A DNA stretch of 64,000 nucleotides, from positions 62,001 to 126,000 of the forward strand of contig RAZD01000002.1 in assembly GCA_003612525.1 (NCBI GenBank), read 5' to 3'. Below are positions 52,815 to 61,667 of this stretch, piece after piece (the stretch's first letter is position 1; every line of letters starts with the position of its first letter). The notes beneath the pieces were generated by a model. It saw only the letters and a program-made list of their open reading frames with translations, made no database searches and was not told the origin of the DNA. A program made the translations under genes and the position numbers. The stretch is from a bacterium C-53 (GTDB lineage Bacteria; Bacillota; Clostridia; Lachnospirales; Lachnospiraceae).

Positions 52815-54077
52815 ATGGGAATGACAATGACTCAGAAGATTCTGGCGGCTCATGCAGGGCTTGAAAGTGTGACGGCCGGACAGCTGATCGAAGTGAATCT
52901 TGATCTTGTGCTTGGCAATGACATCACAACGCCGGTTGCAATCCGTGAGATGGATAAGATTGAGAAAAAAGAAGTGTTTCATAAGGACAAAATTGCGCTT
53001 GTCATGGATCACTTTATTCCAAATAAGGATATCAAGTCAGCGGAAAACTGCAAGTGTGTGCGCGACTTTACATGCAGACACGGGATTACCAATTATTTTG
53101 ATGTAGGAGAAATGGGAATCGAACATGCGCTGCTGCCGGAGAAGGGGCTTACGGTAGCCGGAGATGCGATTATCGGAGCGGATTCCCATACGTGTACTTA
53201 TGGCGCGCTTGGCGCGTTTTCTACCGGTGTCGGAAGTACGGATATGGCGGCGGGAATGGTTACCGGGAAAGCATGGTTTAAAGTGCCCTCTGCGATAAAA
53301 TTCAACATTGTTGGAAAACCTTCCGAATGGGTCAGCGGAAAAGACGTAATCCTTCACATTATCGGCAGGATCGGTGTGGACGGCGCATTGTATAAGTCGA
53401 TGGAATTCACTGGAGAGGGGATTTCCAGTCTTTCAATGGATGACCGTTTCACAATCGCAAACATGGCAATCGAAGCAGGCGGAAAGAACGGCATTTTCCC
53501 TGTGGATGAAATTGCCGTTGCCTATATGAAAGAACACAGCAAACGTCCTTATAAAGTATATGAAGCGGATGAGGATGCGGAATATGAAGCGGAATATACG
53601 ATTGATTTGGGTACATTAAAACCGACGGTTGCATTTCCGCATCTTCCGGAAAATACAAAGACGATTGATGAGATTAAGGAGCCTGTGGAAATCCAGCAGT
53701 CAGTAATCGGCTCCTGTACCAACGGACGTATTGACGATCTGAGAATCGCCGCTTCAATCCTGAAAGGGCGTAAAGTCGCAAAAGGCGTGCGCTGCATCAT
53801 AATTCCTGCAACACAGGCCATTTACCTTCAGGCAATGGAGGAAGGACTGTTGAAGATTTTTATTGAGGCAGGGGCCGTCGTATCCACACCGACATGCGGA
53901 CCGTGTCTCGGCGGATATATGGGAATTCTTGCGGCAGGTGAGAGATGCATTTCCACAACAAACCGTAATTTCGTAGGACGAATGGGACATGTGGATTCGG
54001 AAGTGTACCTTGCAAGCCCGGCCGTAGCTGCGGCAAGCGCCGTTACGGGAAAAATATCCGGTCCCGATGAATTATAA
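52815..54077 (+). CDS. leuC: 3-isopropylmalate dehydratase large subunit
   Basis: Isomerises 2-isopropylmalate to 3-isopropylmalate in leucine synthesis. 420 residues, the short (archaeal/clostridial, HacA-like) type. [4Fe-4S] ligands are in GSCTNG and TCGPCLGG, and the substrate region [21 protein letters not shown] is typical. ATG 52815 follows TGGAGGAT; an in-frame start at 52758 overlaps the probable -10 (TATGAT, 52757-52762). Some relatives act on other 2-alkylmalates; the ilv genes nearby support leucine. Confidence 0.92.
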   Translation: MGMTMTQKILAAHAGLESVTAGQLIEVNLDLVLGNDITTPVAIREMDKIEKKEVFHKDKIALVMDHFIPNKDIKSAENCKCVRDFTCRHGITNYFDVGEMGIEHALLPEKGLTVAGDAIIGADSHTCTYGALGAFSTGVGSTDMAAGMVTGKAWFKVPSAIKFNIVGKPSEWVSGKDVILHIIGRIGVDGALYKSMEFTGEGISSLSMDDRFTIANMAIEAGGKNGIFPVDEIAVAYMKEHSKRPYKVYEADEDAEYEAEYTIDLGTLKPTVAFPHLPENTKTIDEIKEPVEIQQSVIGSCTNGRIDDLRIAASILKGRKVAKGVRCIIIPATQAIYLQAMEEGLLKIFIEAGAVVSTPTCGPCLGGYMGILAAGERCISTTNRNFVGRMGHVDSEVYLASPAVAAASAVTGKISGPDEL

Positions 54078-54107
54078 GACAGAAGTCAATAAGAAATGGA
54101 GGTTAAG

Positions 54108-54593
54108 ATGAAAGCGGAAGGAAGCGTTTTTAAATATGGTGATAATGTCGATACGGATGTCATCATCCCGGCAAGATACTTAAATATCCAGGATATGAAA
54201 GAGCTTGCATCGCATTGTATGGAAGATATCGACAAAGAATTTGTAGAAAAGGTGAATGACGGTGACATCATTGTGGCGAACAGGAATTTCGGCTGTGGTT
54301 CAAGCCGCGAACATGCGCCGATTGCAATTAAAACAGCAGGTGTAAGCTGTGTGATTGCGGAGACGTTTGCGAGAATTTTTTACCGCAATGCGATCAATAT
54401 CGGATTGCCGATTATCGAATGTCCTGAGGCGGCTCAGGATATTGAAGCAGGGGACAGGGTAGAAGTCGATTTTGACAGCGGAATGATTTATGACAGAACA
54501 AAGGGAACGGAGTATAAAGGGCAGCCTTTTCCGGAGTTTATGCAAAAGATCATAGAGGCGGAAGGACTTGTAAACTACATTAACCAGAATTAA
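54108..54593 (+). CDS. leuD: 3-isopropylmalate dehydratase small subunit
   Basis: 161-residue swivel-domain partner of LeuC. The start [18 protein letters not shown] and the substrate loop [15 protein letters not shown] are diagnostic of the short LeuD class that pairs with the short LeuC. ATG 54108 follows GGAGGTTAAG, 30 bases after leuC. leuA and leuB are not in the window, so the rest of the pathway is elsewhere. Confidence 0.95.
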   Translation: MKAEGSVFKYGDNVDTDVIIPARYLNIQDMKELASHCMEDIDKEFVEKVNDGDIIVANRNFGCGSSREHAPIAIKTAGVSCVIAETFARIFYRNAINIGLPIIECPEAAQDIEAGDRVEVDFDSGMIYDRTKGTEYKGQPFPEFMQKIIEAEGLVNYINQN

Positions 54594-54631
54594 AGAACAG
54601 CTGCATTACAGAGTATAAAGGAGAAGGGGAT

Positions 54632-55054
54632 ATGGCAAAGCTAATTATTACGGTTGAAGGTGGAAAAGTGACACAGACGTTAAATTTCCTGGACAGGAAT
54701 ATCAAAAACAACAGATATGTTTATGGAAATGGCAACGAATCCGGGATTATGAGTAACCCGGAAGAAATTTATGAAGATATTCCGGAATGCATGAGAATAT
54801 CGGAATATTATGATGAGCTGATAGAAGCAGTGAACTTAGGAAAAAGCCAGATAACGAATGTCATGCGTCAGTTAAACGAATTGGAAAAGGCAATGGACCA
54901 ATACGTGATTCCACATCCGGAAAGCGAAAGGGAGCATGTGATTACATTAAATAATGATGATCTTGAAAAACTGACAAAAATTGAAGGCACTGTATCCTTA
55001 ATACCGGACAGTCAGATAGAAGATGCGATTAAAAAATTAATTCATAATGCATAA
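54632..55054 (+). CDS. conserved-looking hypothetical protein (140 residues)
   Basis: I do not recognise a family. The 140-residue protein is soluble and acidic, starting with a beta-rich stretch (AKLIITVEGGKVTQTLNF), followed by a helical middle and a second part with LNNDDLEKLTKIEGTVSLIP and a lysine-containing final helix. A GGAGAAGGGG site precedes the ATG, and codon use resembles its neighbours, so it is probably a real gene. It lies 38 bases after leuD and ends in a strong terminator, so it may be co-transcribed with leuCD. Confidence 0.65.
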   Translation: MAKLIITVEGGKVTQTLNFLDRNIKNNRYVYGNGNESGIMSNPEEIYEDIPECMRISEYYDELIEAVNLGKSQITNVMRQLNELEKAMDQYVIPHPESEREHVITLNNDDLEKLTKIEGTVSLIPDSQIEDAIKKLIHNA

Positions 55055-55087
55055 AGCATGCAGAGCAGCAAGACCATATGAATACAG

Positions 55088-55133
55088 AAACAGAACCGGA
55101 GAATTGGAATATTCCAGTCCTCCGGTTCTGTTT
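55088..55133. terminator. bidirectional terminator
   Basis: Arms 55088-55101 and 55120-55133 form a perfect 14-pair stem, with a nested GGAAT/ATTCC palindrome in the loop. It serves the hypothetical gene (+) and the amidase (-), whose TAA stop at 55132-55134 overlaps the right arm. Confidence 0.88.
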
Positions 55134-55956
55134 AATAGGACGCCAGTTCCTGATAAGAGGCCACATCATAAAGCAGCTTGTCCCATGCATCTTCATTCTC
55201 CACGTAATAAATGGGGCAAAGTTTACCGCCGCAGTCATAATGTCGCAATATATCCTTCGGCGACAGATCATATTTGTCAATCAGCCACGAGAGCATATGT
55301 ACAAGTGAATCATAAGTTTCCTGTGTGAAGCTGCCATCTTTATCTTTGTAGCAGCATTCAATGGAAATAGAATCTTCATTCCGGGTCATTACCGCGTATG
55401 CCTGCTCATCCAGAGGAATGCACTGAATGATTTCCCCGTCATATCCGATTATAAAATGTGCGCTGGCGGACCGTTCATGTGTTTCGGCAAGGCCTGCAAA
55501 ATAACTTCTGTTCTGTCTGGCCGATGTATTGGGATTCGCCGTATAATGGACAAATATGTTTTTTATTTTAGTAAGCTCTGTACCGGGACGGCTGTAATCA
55601 TTCAATTCCAGAAAGTCTTCCAGGATGTCCGGCGCAGCAACGGCTGACCTTTCCTCCTCAATGATCACAGGATCCTGCTGAACAACAGGTATGGATTCCA
55701 TTTCCTTTTCCTTTGGCTGTCGTAACCAATTGAGAATTGTGCTGATCAGAGTGCATATGCTGATAACGAGAAAAAGGAGGATGCATGCCGCCATGCAGCG
55801 ATACATAATTGCCCGGCGCCTTCTTGCCTGTTTTTGCTTCCGGCTGTATCTCCTCCGTGAAATTCTTTTTGGCGGAATAGCGCCCGGCCTGATTTCAGGA
55901 GATCTGACCACCTCCCATAATTCGAGCTGTTCATTCTGTCGTACTGTGTTCTGCAA
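55132..55956 (-). CDS. membrane-anchored N-acetylmuramoyl-L-alanine amidase (Amidase_2/PGRP fold)
   Basis: 274 residues: a very basic cytoplasmic start (RRRYSRKQKQARRRR), one transmembrane helix (about 53-75), a short linker, and an Amidase_2 domain from about 130. Zinc-site elements are visible: NIFVHYTANP (His), SISIECCY, and RHYDCGGKLCP (His and Cys). Such enzymes cut the bond between muramic acid and L-Ala of peptidoglycan outside the membrane. The anchor implies wall turnover at the cell surface. Monocistronic and convergent with the hypothetical gene. Confidence 0.88.
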   Translation of the reverse strand: MQNTVRQNEQLELWEVVRSPEIRPGAIPPKRISRRRYSRKQKQARRRRAIMYRCMAACILLFLVISICTLISTILNWLRQPKEKEMESIPVVQQDPVIIEEERSAVAAPDILEDFLELNDYSRPGTELTKIKNIFVHYTANPNTSARQNRSYFAGLAETHERSASAHFIIGYDGEIIQCIPLDEQAYAVMTRNEDSISIECCYKDKDGSFTQETYDSLVHMLSWLIDKYDLSPKDILRHYDCGGKLCPIYYVENEDAWDKLLYDVASYQELASY

Positions 55957-56251
55957 AATAATTCCTCGCTTTATTTATGATCTTTTTGCTGTTGGCAGTC
56001 TGTAAAAATAGGATAAGAAAAAGATATTTTCACACCACTACTTTATTATATTAGAGTATGGAACTTAACAAAACGTTTCAATTTTCTTAAAAATTTTTTA
56101 ATTTCATGTTACAGACATCATAGAAATGTAATTTTCGGGCAGGGTTCAAACTTCGATGAATATCCTGTTATTTATATTATAAAAACCGGAACTGCATTTG
56201 TCGACCAGAAATTTTTAACAGGATACGGCAGAACAAAAGTTCGCATATTTC
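55957..56251. other. A+T-rich intergenic region, no gene seen
   Basis: This stretch of about 295 bases between two divergent genes has no open frame with a ribosome binding site. It is strongly A+T-rich, particularly 56040-56105, and should hold the amidase promoter on the minus strand. I see no clear RNA structure or repeat. Confidence 0.6.
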
Positions 56252-56280
56252 TTGAAATCTTCTTTTTCATGTGCTATGAT
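56252..56280 (+). promoter_or_regulatory. sigma-A type promoter of the NusG_II gene
   Basis: -35 TTGAAA (56252-56257), 17-base spacer, -10 TATGAT (56275-56280). The expected start point is about 56287, one base from the ATG at 56288, implying a leaderless or nearly leaderless transcript. Confidence 0.7.
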
Positions 56281-56287
56281 TAAGCAC

Positions 56288-56665
56288 ATGAAAGGTAAAA
56301 TACGCAATGATATCAAATTAATAGGGGCATTTCTTATTGTCTCATTGCTTTTGCTCATGTTCCTTCGGTTATTCCTATCACAGGATGGCGCTTTTGTGAG
56401 AATATCGGTGGACGGAGAACTGTTTGCTGAATACGATTTATCAGAGGAAAGAACCGTTATCATAGAAGGGACAGGTGGATTTGAAAATACACTTGTCATA
56501 AAAGAAAAAGCGGCGGATATCATCGATGCCGGCTGTCCTGACAGACTCTGTGTCCGACAGAAGGCAATCAGCCATACAGGAGAGAGTCTTATCTGTCTTC
56601 CAAACCGTGTAGTGGTAGAGATCACAGGTGTAAACGGAAATGAGGTGGATGTGATTGCCCGTTAA
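56288..56665 (+). CDS. NusG domain II-containing membrane protein (EetA-like)
   Basis: 125 residues: a short basic start, one transmembrane helix (about 9-29) and an extracytoplasmic NusG_II domain (from about 35: VRISVDGELFAEYDLSEE, then GCPDRLCVRQKAISHTGESLICLPNRVVVEI). The two Cys (DAGCPDRLC) are characteristic of this family. The same domain occurs in EetA of the Listeria flavin-based electron-transfer locus. It overlaps the next gene (Gx transporter, EetB-like) by 11 bases. No ribosome binding site precedes the ATG. Role inferred from family only. Confidence 0.75.
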   Translation: MKGKIRNDIKLIGAFLIVSLLLLMFLRLFLSQDGAFVRISVDGELFAEYDLSEERTVIIEGTGGFENTLVIKEKAADIIDAGCPDRLCVRQKAISHTGESLICLPNRVVVEITGVNGNEVDVIAR

Positions 56666-57146
56666 AAAAATTGCACTGTTAAGTTCCATGCTGGCATTAG
56701 CGCTGATATTCAGTTATGTGGAAAGCCTGATTCCTTTTTATTTTGGTGTGCCTGGAATGAAGCTTGGACTTGCGAATCTGCTCGTAGTGATTCTTCTATA
56801 TCTGGACTGTGCAAGAGACGCTTTGGTTGTGAATCTGGCAAGAATTCTGCTTGTGGGAATTTTATTTGGAAACGGATATGGAATCTTATACGGGGTTTTT
56901 GGAGGCATATTCAGTTTTGCGGTTATGTTTCTGATGAAAAAAACAGGCAGATTTTCGGTTCTCGGCGTCAGCGCGGCAGGCGGTGTATCCCATAATCTGG
57001 GACAGCTTCTGGTAGCGTCGCTTACCGTATCCAATTACAGGATTGCCTATTATGCTCCTCTGCTGATTATTTGCGGCTGTGTGACGGGATGCCTGCTTGG
57101 GTTTGTGTGTTTGGAAGTATTAAAACGTTTGACAGTAAAAGGGTAA
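56655..57146 (+). CDS. Gx transporter family membrane protein (EetB-like, PF07456)
   Basis: 163 residues with about five transmembrane segments. MLALALIFSYVESLIPFYFGVPGMKLGLANL and HNLGQLLVASL in the second half match the family once called heptaprenyl diphosphate synthase component I and now Gx transporter. It probably moves a small molecule. Pairing with a NusG_II protein is a conserved arrangement and includes Listeria EetA/EetB. The start is a TTG at 56655 after GAGGTG; an internal ATG at 56688 is possible. ruvA follows 66 bases later. Confidence 0.78.
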   Translation: MPVKKIALLSSMLALALIFSYVESLIPFYFGVPGMKLGLANLLVVILLYLDCARDALVVNLARILLVGILFGNGYGILYGVFGGIFSFAVMFLMKKTGRFSVLGVSAAGGVSHNLGQLLVASLTVSNYRIAYYAPLLIICGCVTGCLLGFVCLEVLKRLTVKG

Positions 57147-57212
57147 ATTTGTGTTCCGACACAAAATTCCCGTTCAGTAAAAGAGCCGCATGGCGGCAGA
57201 ATGCGAGGAGAT

Positions 57213-57839
57213 ATGATCGGATTTATACGAGGAAAGACAGCGGAAATTACAGATGAAAATCTTGTACTCGAAGCAGGCGGGATTGGCTATAATATAAAAA
57301 TCACGCCTAATATTGCATCTGATCTGCCGGGAATCGGAGAGGATGTGAAAGTATATACATATTTGTCTGTGCGTGAAGATGCAATGAATTTGTATGGATT
57401 TCTCACGAAAGAAGACCTTGAACTCTTTAAACTTCTGATTGGCGTCAACGGAATCGGCCCGAAAGTAGCGCAGGGAGTCTTATCTGGGATTTCCGCCAGT
57501 GATTTGCGGTTTGCCATTCTTTCCGGCGATGTGAAGGCAATTTCAAAAGCGCCCGGAATCGGCGCAAAGACTGCCCAGAGAATGATTCTCGATTTAAAAG
57601 ATAAATTGAATCTTCAGGATATGTTTGATTTACGGACCGGCCGGCAGTCCCCGAGTGAAGATTCGGCTTCTCCCCCAAATGGAATGACAGGTGTAAAGCA
57701 GGAGGCAGTAGAAGCCTTGACCGCGCTCGGATACAGCGGATCAGAAGCGCTTAAAGCTGTCAGGAAAGCGGCAGTTGATGATACGATGGATGTGGAAGCA
57801 CTCTTAAGAGCGGCGTTAAAGGAAATGGCGTTCCTGTAA
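57213..57839 (+). CDS. ruvA: Holliday junction branch migration protein RuvA
   Basis: 208 residues. Binds four-way junctions and recruits the RuvB motor. N-terminal OB fold ([20 protein letters not shown]), two helix-hairpin-helix motifs ([16 protein letters not shown] and [16 protein letters not shown]), and the C-terminal RuvB-interacting three-helix domain ([18 protein letters not shown]). ATG 57213 follows GAGGAG; the in-frame start at 57201 lacks one. ruvB follows after 25 bases. Confidence 0.97.
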   Translation: MIGFIRGKTAEITDENLVLEAGGIGYNIKITPNIASDLPGIGEDVKVYTYLSVREDAMNLYGFLTKEDLELFKLLIGVNGIGPKVAQGVLSGISASDLRFAILSGDVKAISKAPGIGAKTAQRMILDLKDKLNLQDMFDLRTGRQSPSEDSASPPNGMTGVKQEAVEALTALGYSGSEALKAVRKAAVDDTMDVEALLRAALKEMAFL

Positions 57840-57864
57840 AGGTGCGGATACATGGAGGGAACCG

Positions 57865-58863
57865 ATGAGCAAACGTGTAATTGAGACAAATATTACGGAG
57901 GAAGATCTTAAAATAGAGGGGAACCTGCGCCCCCAGACCTTGAACGATTACATTGGACAGGCGAAGGCAAAAGAAACCTTAAAAATTTATATTGAAGCGG
58001 CAAAGCAAAGGGGAGATGCGCTCGATCATGTGCTGTTCTATGGACCGCCGGGACTTGGCAAGACTACGCTTGCGGGGATCATTGCCAATGAGATGGGAGT
58101 GAACATGAAGGTTACAAGCGGACCTGCAATCGAAAAGCCCGGGGAGATGGCAGCGATCCTCAACAATCTACAGGAAGGTGATCTGCTGTTTGTCGATGAA
58201 ATACACCGTTTAAACCGGCAGGTGGAGGAAGTTCTGTATCCGGCGATGGAGGATTATGCAATCGATATTATGATTGGAAAGGGAGCAGGGGCACGCTCCA
58301 TCCGTCTTGACCTTCCTAAATTTACATTGGTCGGAGCTACGACAAGAGCAGGACTTCTGACTGCGCCTTTAAGGGACAGATTCGGTGTAATTAACCGCCT
58401 GGAATTCTATTCTGTGGAGGAGTTAAAAACGATTATCCTGCATTCGGCAAAGATTCTGAATGTGAAGATTGAAAAAGAAGGAGCACTTGAACTTGGCAAG
58501 AGAAGCCGGGGTACACCGAGACTTGCGAATCGTCTTCTCAAGAGGGTGCGTGATTATGCGCAGGTGCGCTCTGACGGTGTGATTACGAAGGAGGTTGCAA
58601 ATACGGCGCTTGATCTTCTCGATGTTGACAAATACGGACTTGACAGAGTAGACCGCAATCTTCTTATTACAATGATCGAAAAATTCGGCGGCGGTCCGGT
58701 CGGCCTCGAAACGCTTGCGGCCGCTATCGGAGAAGATTCCGGGACAATTGAGGATGTCTATGAACCTTACCTGATTAAAAATGGTTTTCTGAATCGGACG
58801 CCGAGAGGCCGCGTGGTGACAGAATTTGCATATCATCACCTGGGGCTCGGATGTATCGGATAG
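57865..58863 (+). CDS. ruvB: Holliday junction DNA helicase RuvB
   Basis: 332 residues, hexameric AAA+ motor that pumps DNA through the RuvA-bound junction. Starts with the typical [12 protein letters not shown], then Walker [10 protein letters not shown], Walker [11 protein letters not shown], sensor 1 GATTRAG and the C-terminal winged helix ([26 protein letters not shown]). ATG 57865 follows GGAGGGAACCG. The ruvA-ruvB pair is as in most bacteria; ruvC is absent, as usual in Clostridia where RecU or YqgF can act. Confidence 0.98.
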   Translation: MSKRVIETNITEEDLKIEGNLRPQTLNDYIGQAKAKETLKIYIEAAKQRGDALDHVLFYGPPGLGKTTLAGIIANEMGVNMKVTSGPAIEKPGEMAAILNNLQEGDLLFVDEIHRLNRQVEEVLYPAMEDYAIDIMIGKGAGARSIRLDLPKFTLVGATTRAGLLTAPLRDRFGVINRLEFYSVEELKTIILHSAKILNVKIEKEGALELGKRSRGTPRLANRLLKRVRDYAQVRSDGVITKEVANTALDLLDVDKYGLDRVDRNLLITMIEKFGGGPVGLETLAAAIGEDSGTIEDVYEPYLIKNGFLNRTPRGRVVTEFAYHHLGLGCIG

Positions 58864-58915
58864 GAAATGATATGCTCCCAGGTTATGAAACGCTTTCTAA
58901 ATTATTGAAAAACAG

Positions 58916-58943
58916 TTGTCTTCTCAGAATTATTTGTTATAAT
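58916..58943 (+). promoter_or_regulatory. sigma-A type promoter for zapA
   Basis: -35 TTGTCT (58916-58921), 16-base spacer, consensus -10 TATAAT (58938-58943), giving a leader of about 60 bases before zapA. Confidence 0.6.
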
Positions 58944-59011
58944 ATGTTGTAGATCATATAGTTGTATACCATATATCTTGTACCAGAGGAAGAAAACAGG
59001 GGAGTGAAGCA

Positions 59012-59425
59012 ATGGCATCCAAGACAGATACGGAAGTATTGATCGGCGGGAAAGTGTTTACGCTGAGTGGCTATGAGAGTGAAGAATATCTGCAAAGAGT
59101 AGCTGCTTATATTAACAGTAAGATGGCAGAATATAATAAAGTGGATGGTTTCAAACGCCAGCCATTTGATATGCAGAGCGTACTTTTGCAGTTGAATATT
59201 GCAGACGATTATTTTAAGGCAAAAAAACAGATTGAAGCGCTTGAGTCGGATATGGAAGACCGGGACAAGGAGCTTTATGATATAAAGCATGAGTTAATCA
59301 CTGCACAGATTAAGTTAGAAAGCATGGAGAAAACCATGAAATCCATGCAGGAGGAGATACACGAAGAACAGAAGAAAAATGTAAAGTTAGAAACGGAGTT
59401 AAATGAGTTTCGATCGAAAAAGTAA
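59012..59425 (+). CDS. zapA: cell division protein ZapA-like
   Basis: 137 residues: a ZapA globular domain (about 6-70, TEVLIGGKVFTLSGYESEEYL and the NIADDYF segment) and a C-terminal coiled coil (about 70-135, heptad-rich). ZapA bundles FtsZ filaments at the division ring. The N-terminal I-G-G-K-x-F-T pattern is family-typical. It has a promoter ahead and a small terminator after it, and precedes the U32, rodA and PBP genes, a cell-growth neighbourhood. Confidence 0.88.
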   Translation: MASKTDTEVLIGGKVFTLSGYESEEYLQRVAAYINSKMAEYNKVDGFKRQPFDMQSVLLQLNIADDYFKAKKQIEALESDMEDRDKELYDIKHELITAQIKLESMEKTMKSMQEEIHEEQKKNVKLETELNEFRSKK

Positions 59426-59426
59426 G

Positions 59427-59451
59427 GGCTGTCATCCGACAGCCATTTTAC
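59427..59451 (+). terminator. hairpin after zapA
   Basis: Perfect seven-pair stem (arms 59427-59433 and 59438-59444) with a four-base loop and a short T-rich tail. It may be a weak terminator, since the U32 gene starts only 34 bases later. Confidence 0.6.
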
Positions 59452-59484
59452 GTTACTCTTTATATTACAATGGGGAGGGGAAAC

Positions 59485-61632
59485 ATGCTTGAATTGTTGA
59501 GTCCGGCAGGATCCTATGAAGCATTTGAGGCAGCGCTTTCTGCCGGAGCGGATGCCGTCTATGCAGGCGGTGCAAAATTTGGGGCCCGCGCATATGCGGA
59601 AAATTTTTCACAGGAAGAAATTCTTCGTGCGATTGACAAATGCCATATCTATGGTAAGAAACTATATCTGACCGTCAATACACTTTGCAGGGACCGTGAG
59701 ATGGAGGAATTGTATCATTTCCTGAATCCGCTTTATCAGGCTGGCCTTCATGGTATAATCATTCAGGATTTAGGAATTCTACGTTATGTCAGGGAATGCT
59801 TTCCGAACCTCCCGATTCATGCCAGCACACAAATGACCCTGACCGGAGCGGAGGGAGCGCGCTTTCTGAAAAGTCTCGGCGCGAAGCGGATTGTGACATC
59901 AAGAGAATTAAGCCTCGCTGAGATACGGCATATTCATGAGAATGCAGAGATTGAAATTGAAAGCTTTATACACGGCGCAATGTGTTACAGTTATTCAGGT
60001 CAATGTCTTTTTTCCAGTATATTAGGCGGCAGAAGCGGCAACAGAGGACGCTGTGCACAGCCCTGCCGTCTGCCGTACGAGGTATATAAGGACGGTGCCC
60101 GCTTAAATGGAAAGAAAGAAGAGTATGCGCTCAGCATGAGAGATCTGTGCGGACTTTCCATGATTCCCGACATGGCGGAGGCAGGCATTCTATCTTTCAA
60201 AATCGAAGGCCGTATGAAGAAGGCGGAATACAGTGCGGGCGTAACTGCTATTTACCGTAAATATATTGATCTGTATGAGGCAGACGGCAGAGCCTGCTTT
60301 CAGGTAAAATACGAAGATATCGCAAAACTTCAGACTTTATACACAAGGGGCGGTTCCGATACCGGTTACCTGAAGACCAGAAACGGCAGAAACATGATTA
60401 CACTTGAAAAGCCAGGTTATCAGTCAAATACGGATGGAGAACATCCGGTTGTGTTATCCAAAGTTCCGGTCAGCGGAACTTGTATTCTGAAGAAAAACGC
60501 GCCCACTGTGCTTTCTGTTGCCTGCGATGGCACGGAGGTTTGTGCGGAAACAGAACCGGCACAGGAAGCGCGAAACTGCCCGATTCTGGAAGAGGATGTG
60601 AAAAAGCAGCTTTTAAAGACCGGGGCCACGGATTTTTATTTTGAAAACCTTGAGGTTGTGCTGGAGGAGAACTGCTTCCTTCCGGTCAAAACTTTAAATC
60701 ACCTTCGAAGCCAGGGGCTTAAGCAGCTGGAAGAAGAAATCTGCAAACCTTATCGGCGCGTGGAAGGTCAGGCAGACTACGCGTTTCAGCTGCCGGAACC
60801 TGTATCCGCGCGTGAGAGAGAAGAAATCTTCTGTATGGTTTTCAGCATAACGGAAGCGGAAGCATTGTGCGATGAGGCTATAGACGGTATTTATTTGGAA
60901 TCCTTTGGGCTATACAAAGATTCCGAAAAGAAACTGGCCAGGCTCCATGACAAATTGTCATCTGAAAATAAGAAACTTTATCTTGCGCTGCCTTATATAT
61001 TCAGAAATGATATCAAAAGGGAATATCCGCTGTCTTGCTTCGACGGTATTCTCGTCCGCAATTACGAGGAACTTCAATGGCTGACAGAGTCAGGCTACCG
61101 GGGAATGATTCGGACGGATTTTAATCTCTATACATTCAACCGGGAGGCAGAACATGTCCTTCGGGAATCCGGGCCCACAGGCATTGAAGCGGATATGGCG
61201 CCTTTGGAACTGAACGGACGTGAGATGGCGGAGCGCGGGATAAACAGAAGTGAGCTTATGGTTTACGGAAGAATCCCGATGATGATCAGCGCACAGTGTC
61301 TGAATAAAACATTCAACCAGTGCAGGGGAAGACATCAGGCGGTGGAGTTCCTGCATTTAAAGGACCGATACAGGAAGGAGTTTCCGGTACTCACGGATTG
61401 TTTTCATTGTGTAAACATTGTGTATAATTCAGTCCCGTTGTCACTGCACGCAAAATATGATAAGGTAAAACGGCTGCAGCCGTTTGGCATAAGACTTGTT
61501 TTCACAGATGAAGATCTGACATGCAGAAAGGAAATTATCCATGCATATGGAGCTTGTGTAAATGGCGGGAAAATATCTGAATTTCCCGTGCAAAATACGA
61601 CTGCGGGACATTTTGGGCGCGGCGTGGAATAA
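59485..61632 (+). CDS. U32-family peptidase-like protein (RlhA/TrhP-type)
   Basis: 715 residues. The N-terminal third is the U32 domain: LELLSPAGSYEAFEAALSAGADAVY, AHGAMCYSYSGQCLFSS-like region, and Cys pairs RGRCAQPCRLPY that probably hold an Fe-S cluster. A long DUF3656-like middle and C-terminal domain follow. E. coli relatives (RlhA, TrhP) hydroxylate rRNA or tRNA, so a tRNA/rRNA modification role is more likely than proteolysis. ATG 59485 follows GGGGAGGGG. rodA/ftsW follows after 35 bases. Confidence 0.88.
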   Translation: MLELLSPAGSYEAFEAALSAGADAVYAGGAKFGARAYAENFSQEEILRAIDKCHIYGKKLYLTVNTLCRDREMEELYHFLNPLYQAGLHGIIIQDLGILRYVRECFPNLPIHASTQMTLTGAEGARFLKSLGAKRIVTSRELSLAEIRHIHENAEIEIESFIHGAMCYSYSGQCLFSSILGGRSGNRGRCAQPCRLPYEVYKDGARLNGKKEEYALSMRDLCGLSMIPDMAEAGILSFKIEGRMKKAEYSAGVTAIYRKYIDLYEADGRACFQVKYEDIAKLQTLYTRGGSDTGYLKTRNGRNMITLEKPGYQSNTDGEHPVVLSKVPVSGTCILKKNAPTVLSVACDGTEVCAETEPAQEARNCPILEEDVKKQLLKTGATDFYFENLEVVLEENCFLPVKTLNHLRSQGLKQLEEEICKPYRRVEGQADYAFQLPEPVSAREREEIFCMVFSITEAEALCDEAIDGIYLESFGLYKDSEKKLARLHDKLSSENKKLYLALPYIFRNDIKREYPLSCFDGILVRNYEELQWLTESGYRGMIRTDFNLYTFNREAEHVLRESGPTGIEADMAPLELNGREMAERGINRSELMVYGRIPMMISAQCLNKTFNQCRGRHQAVEFLHLKDRYRKEFPVLTDCFHCVNIVYNSVPLSLHAKYDKVKRLQPFGIRLVFTDEDLTCRKEIIHAYGACVNGGKISEFPVQNTTAGHFGRGVE

Positions 61633-61667
61633 CTGCGCTCTCGAAGAGGCGGAAAGGAGGCAGAACA

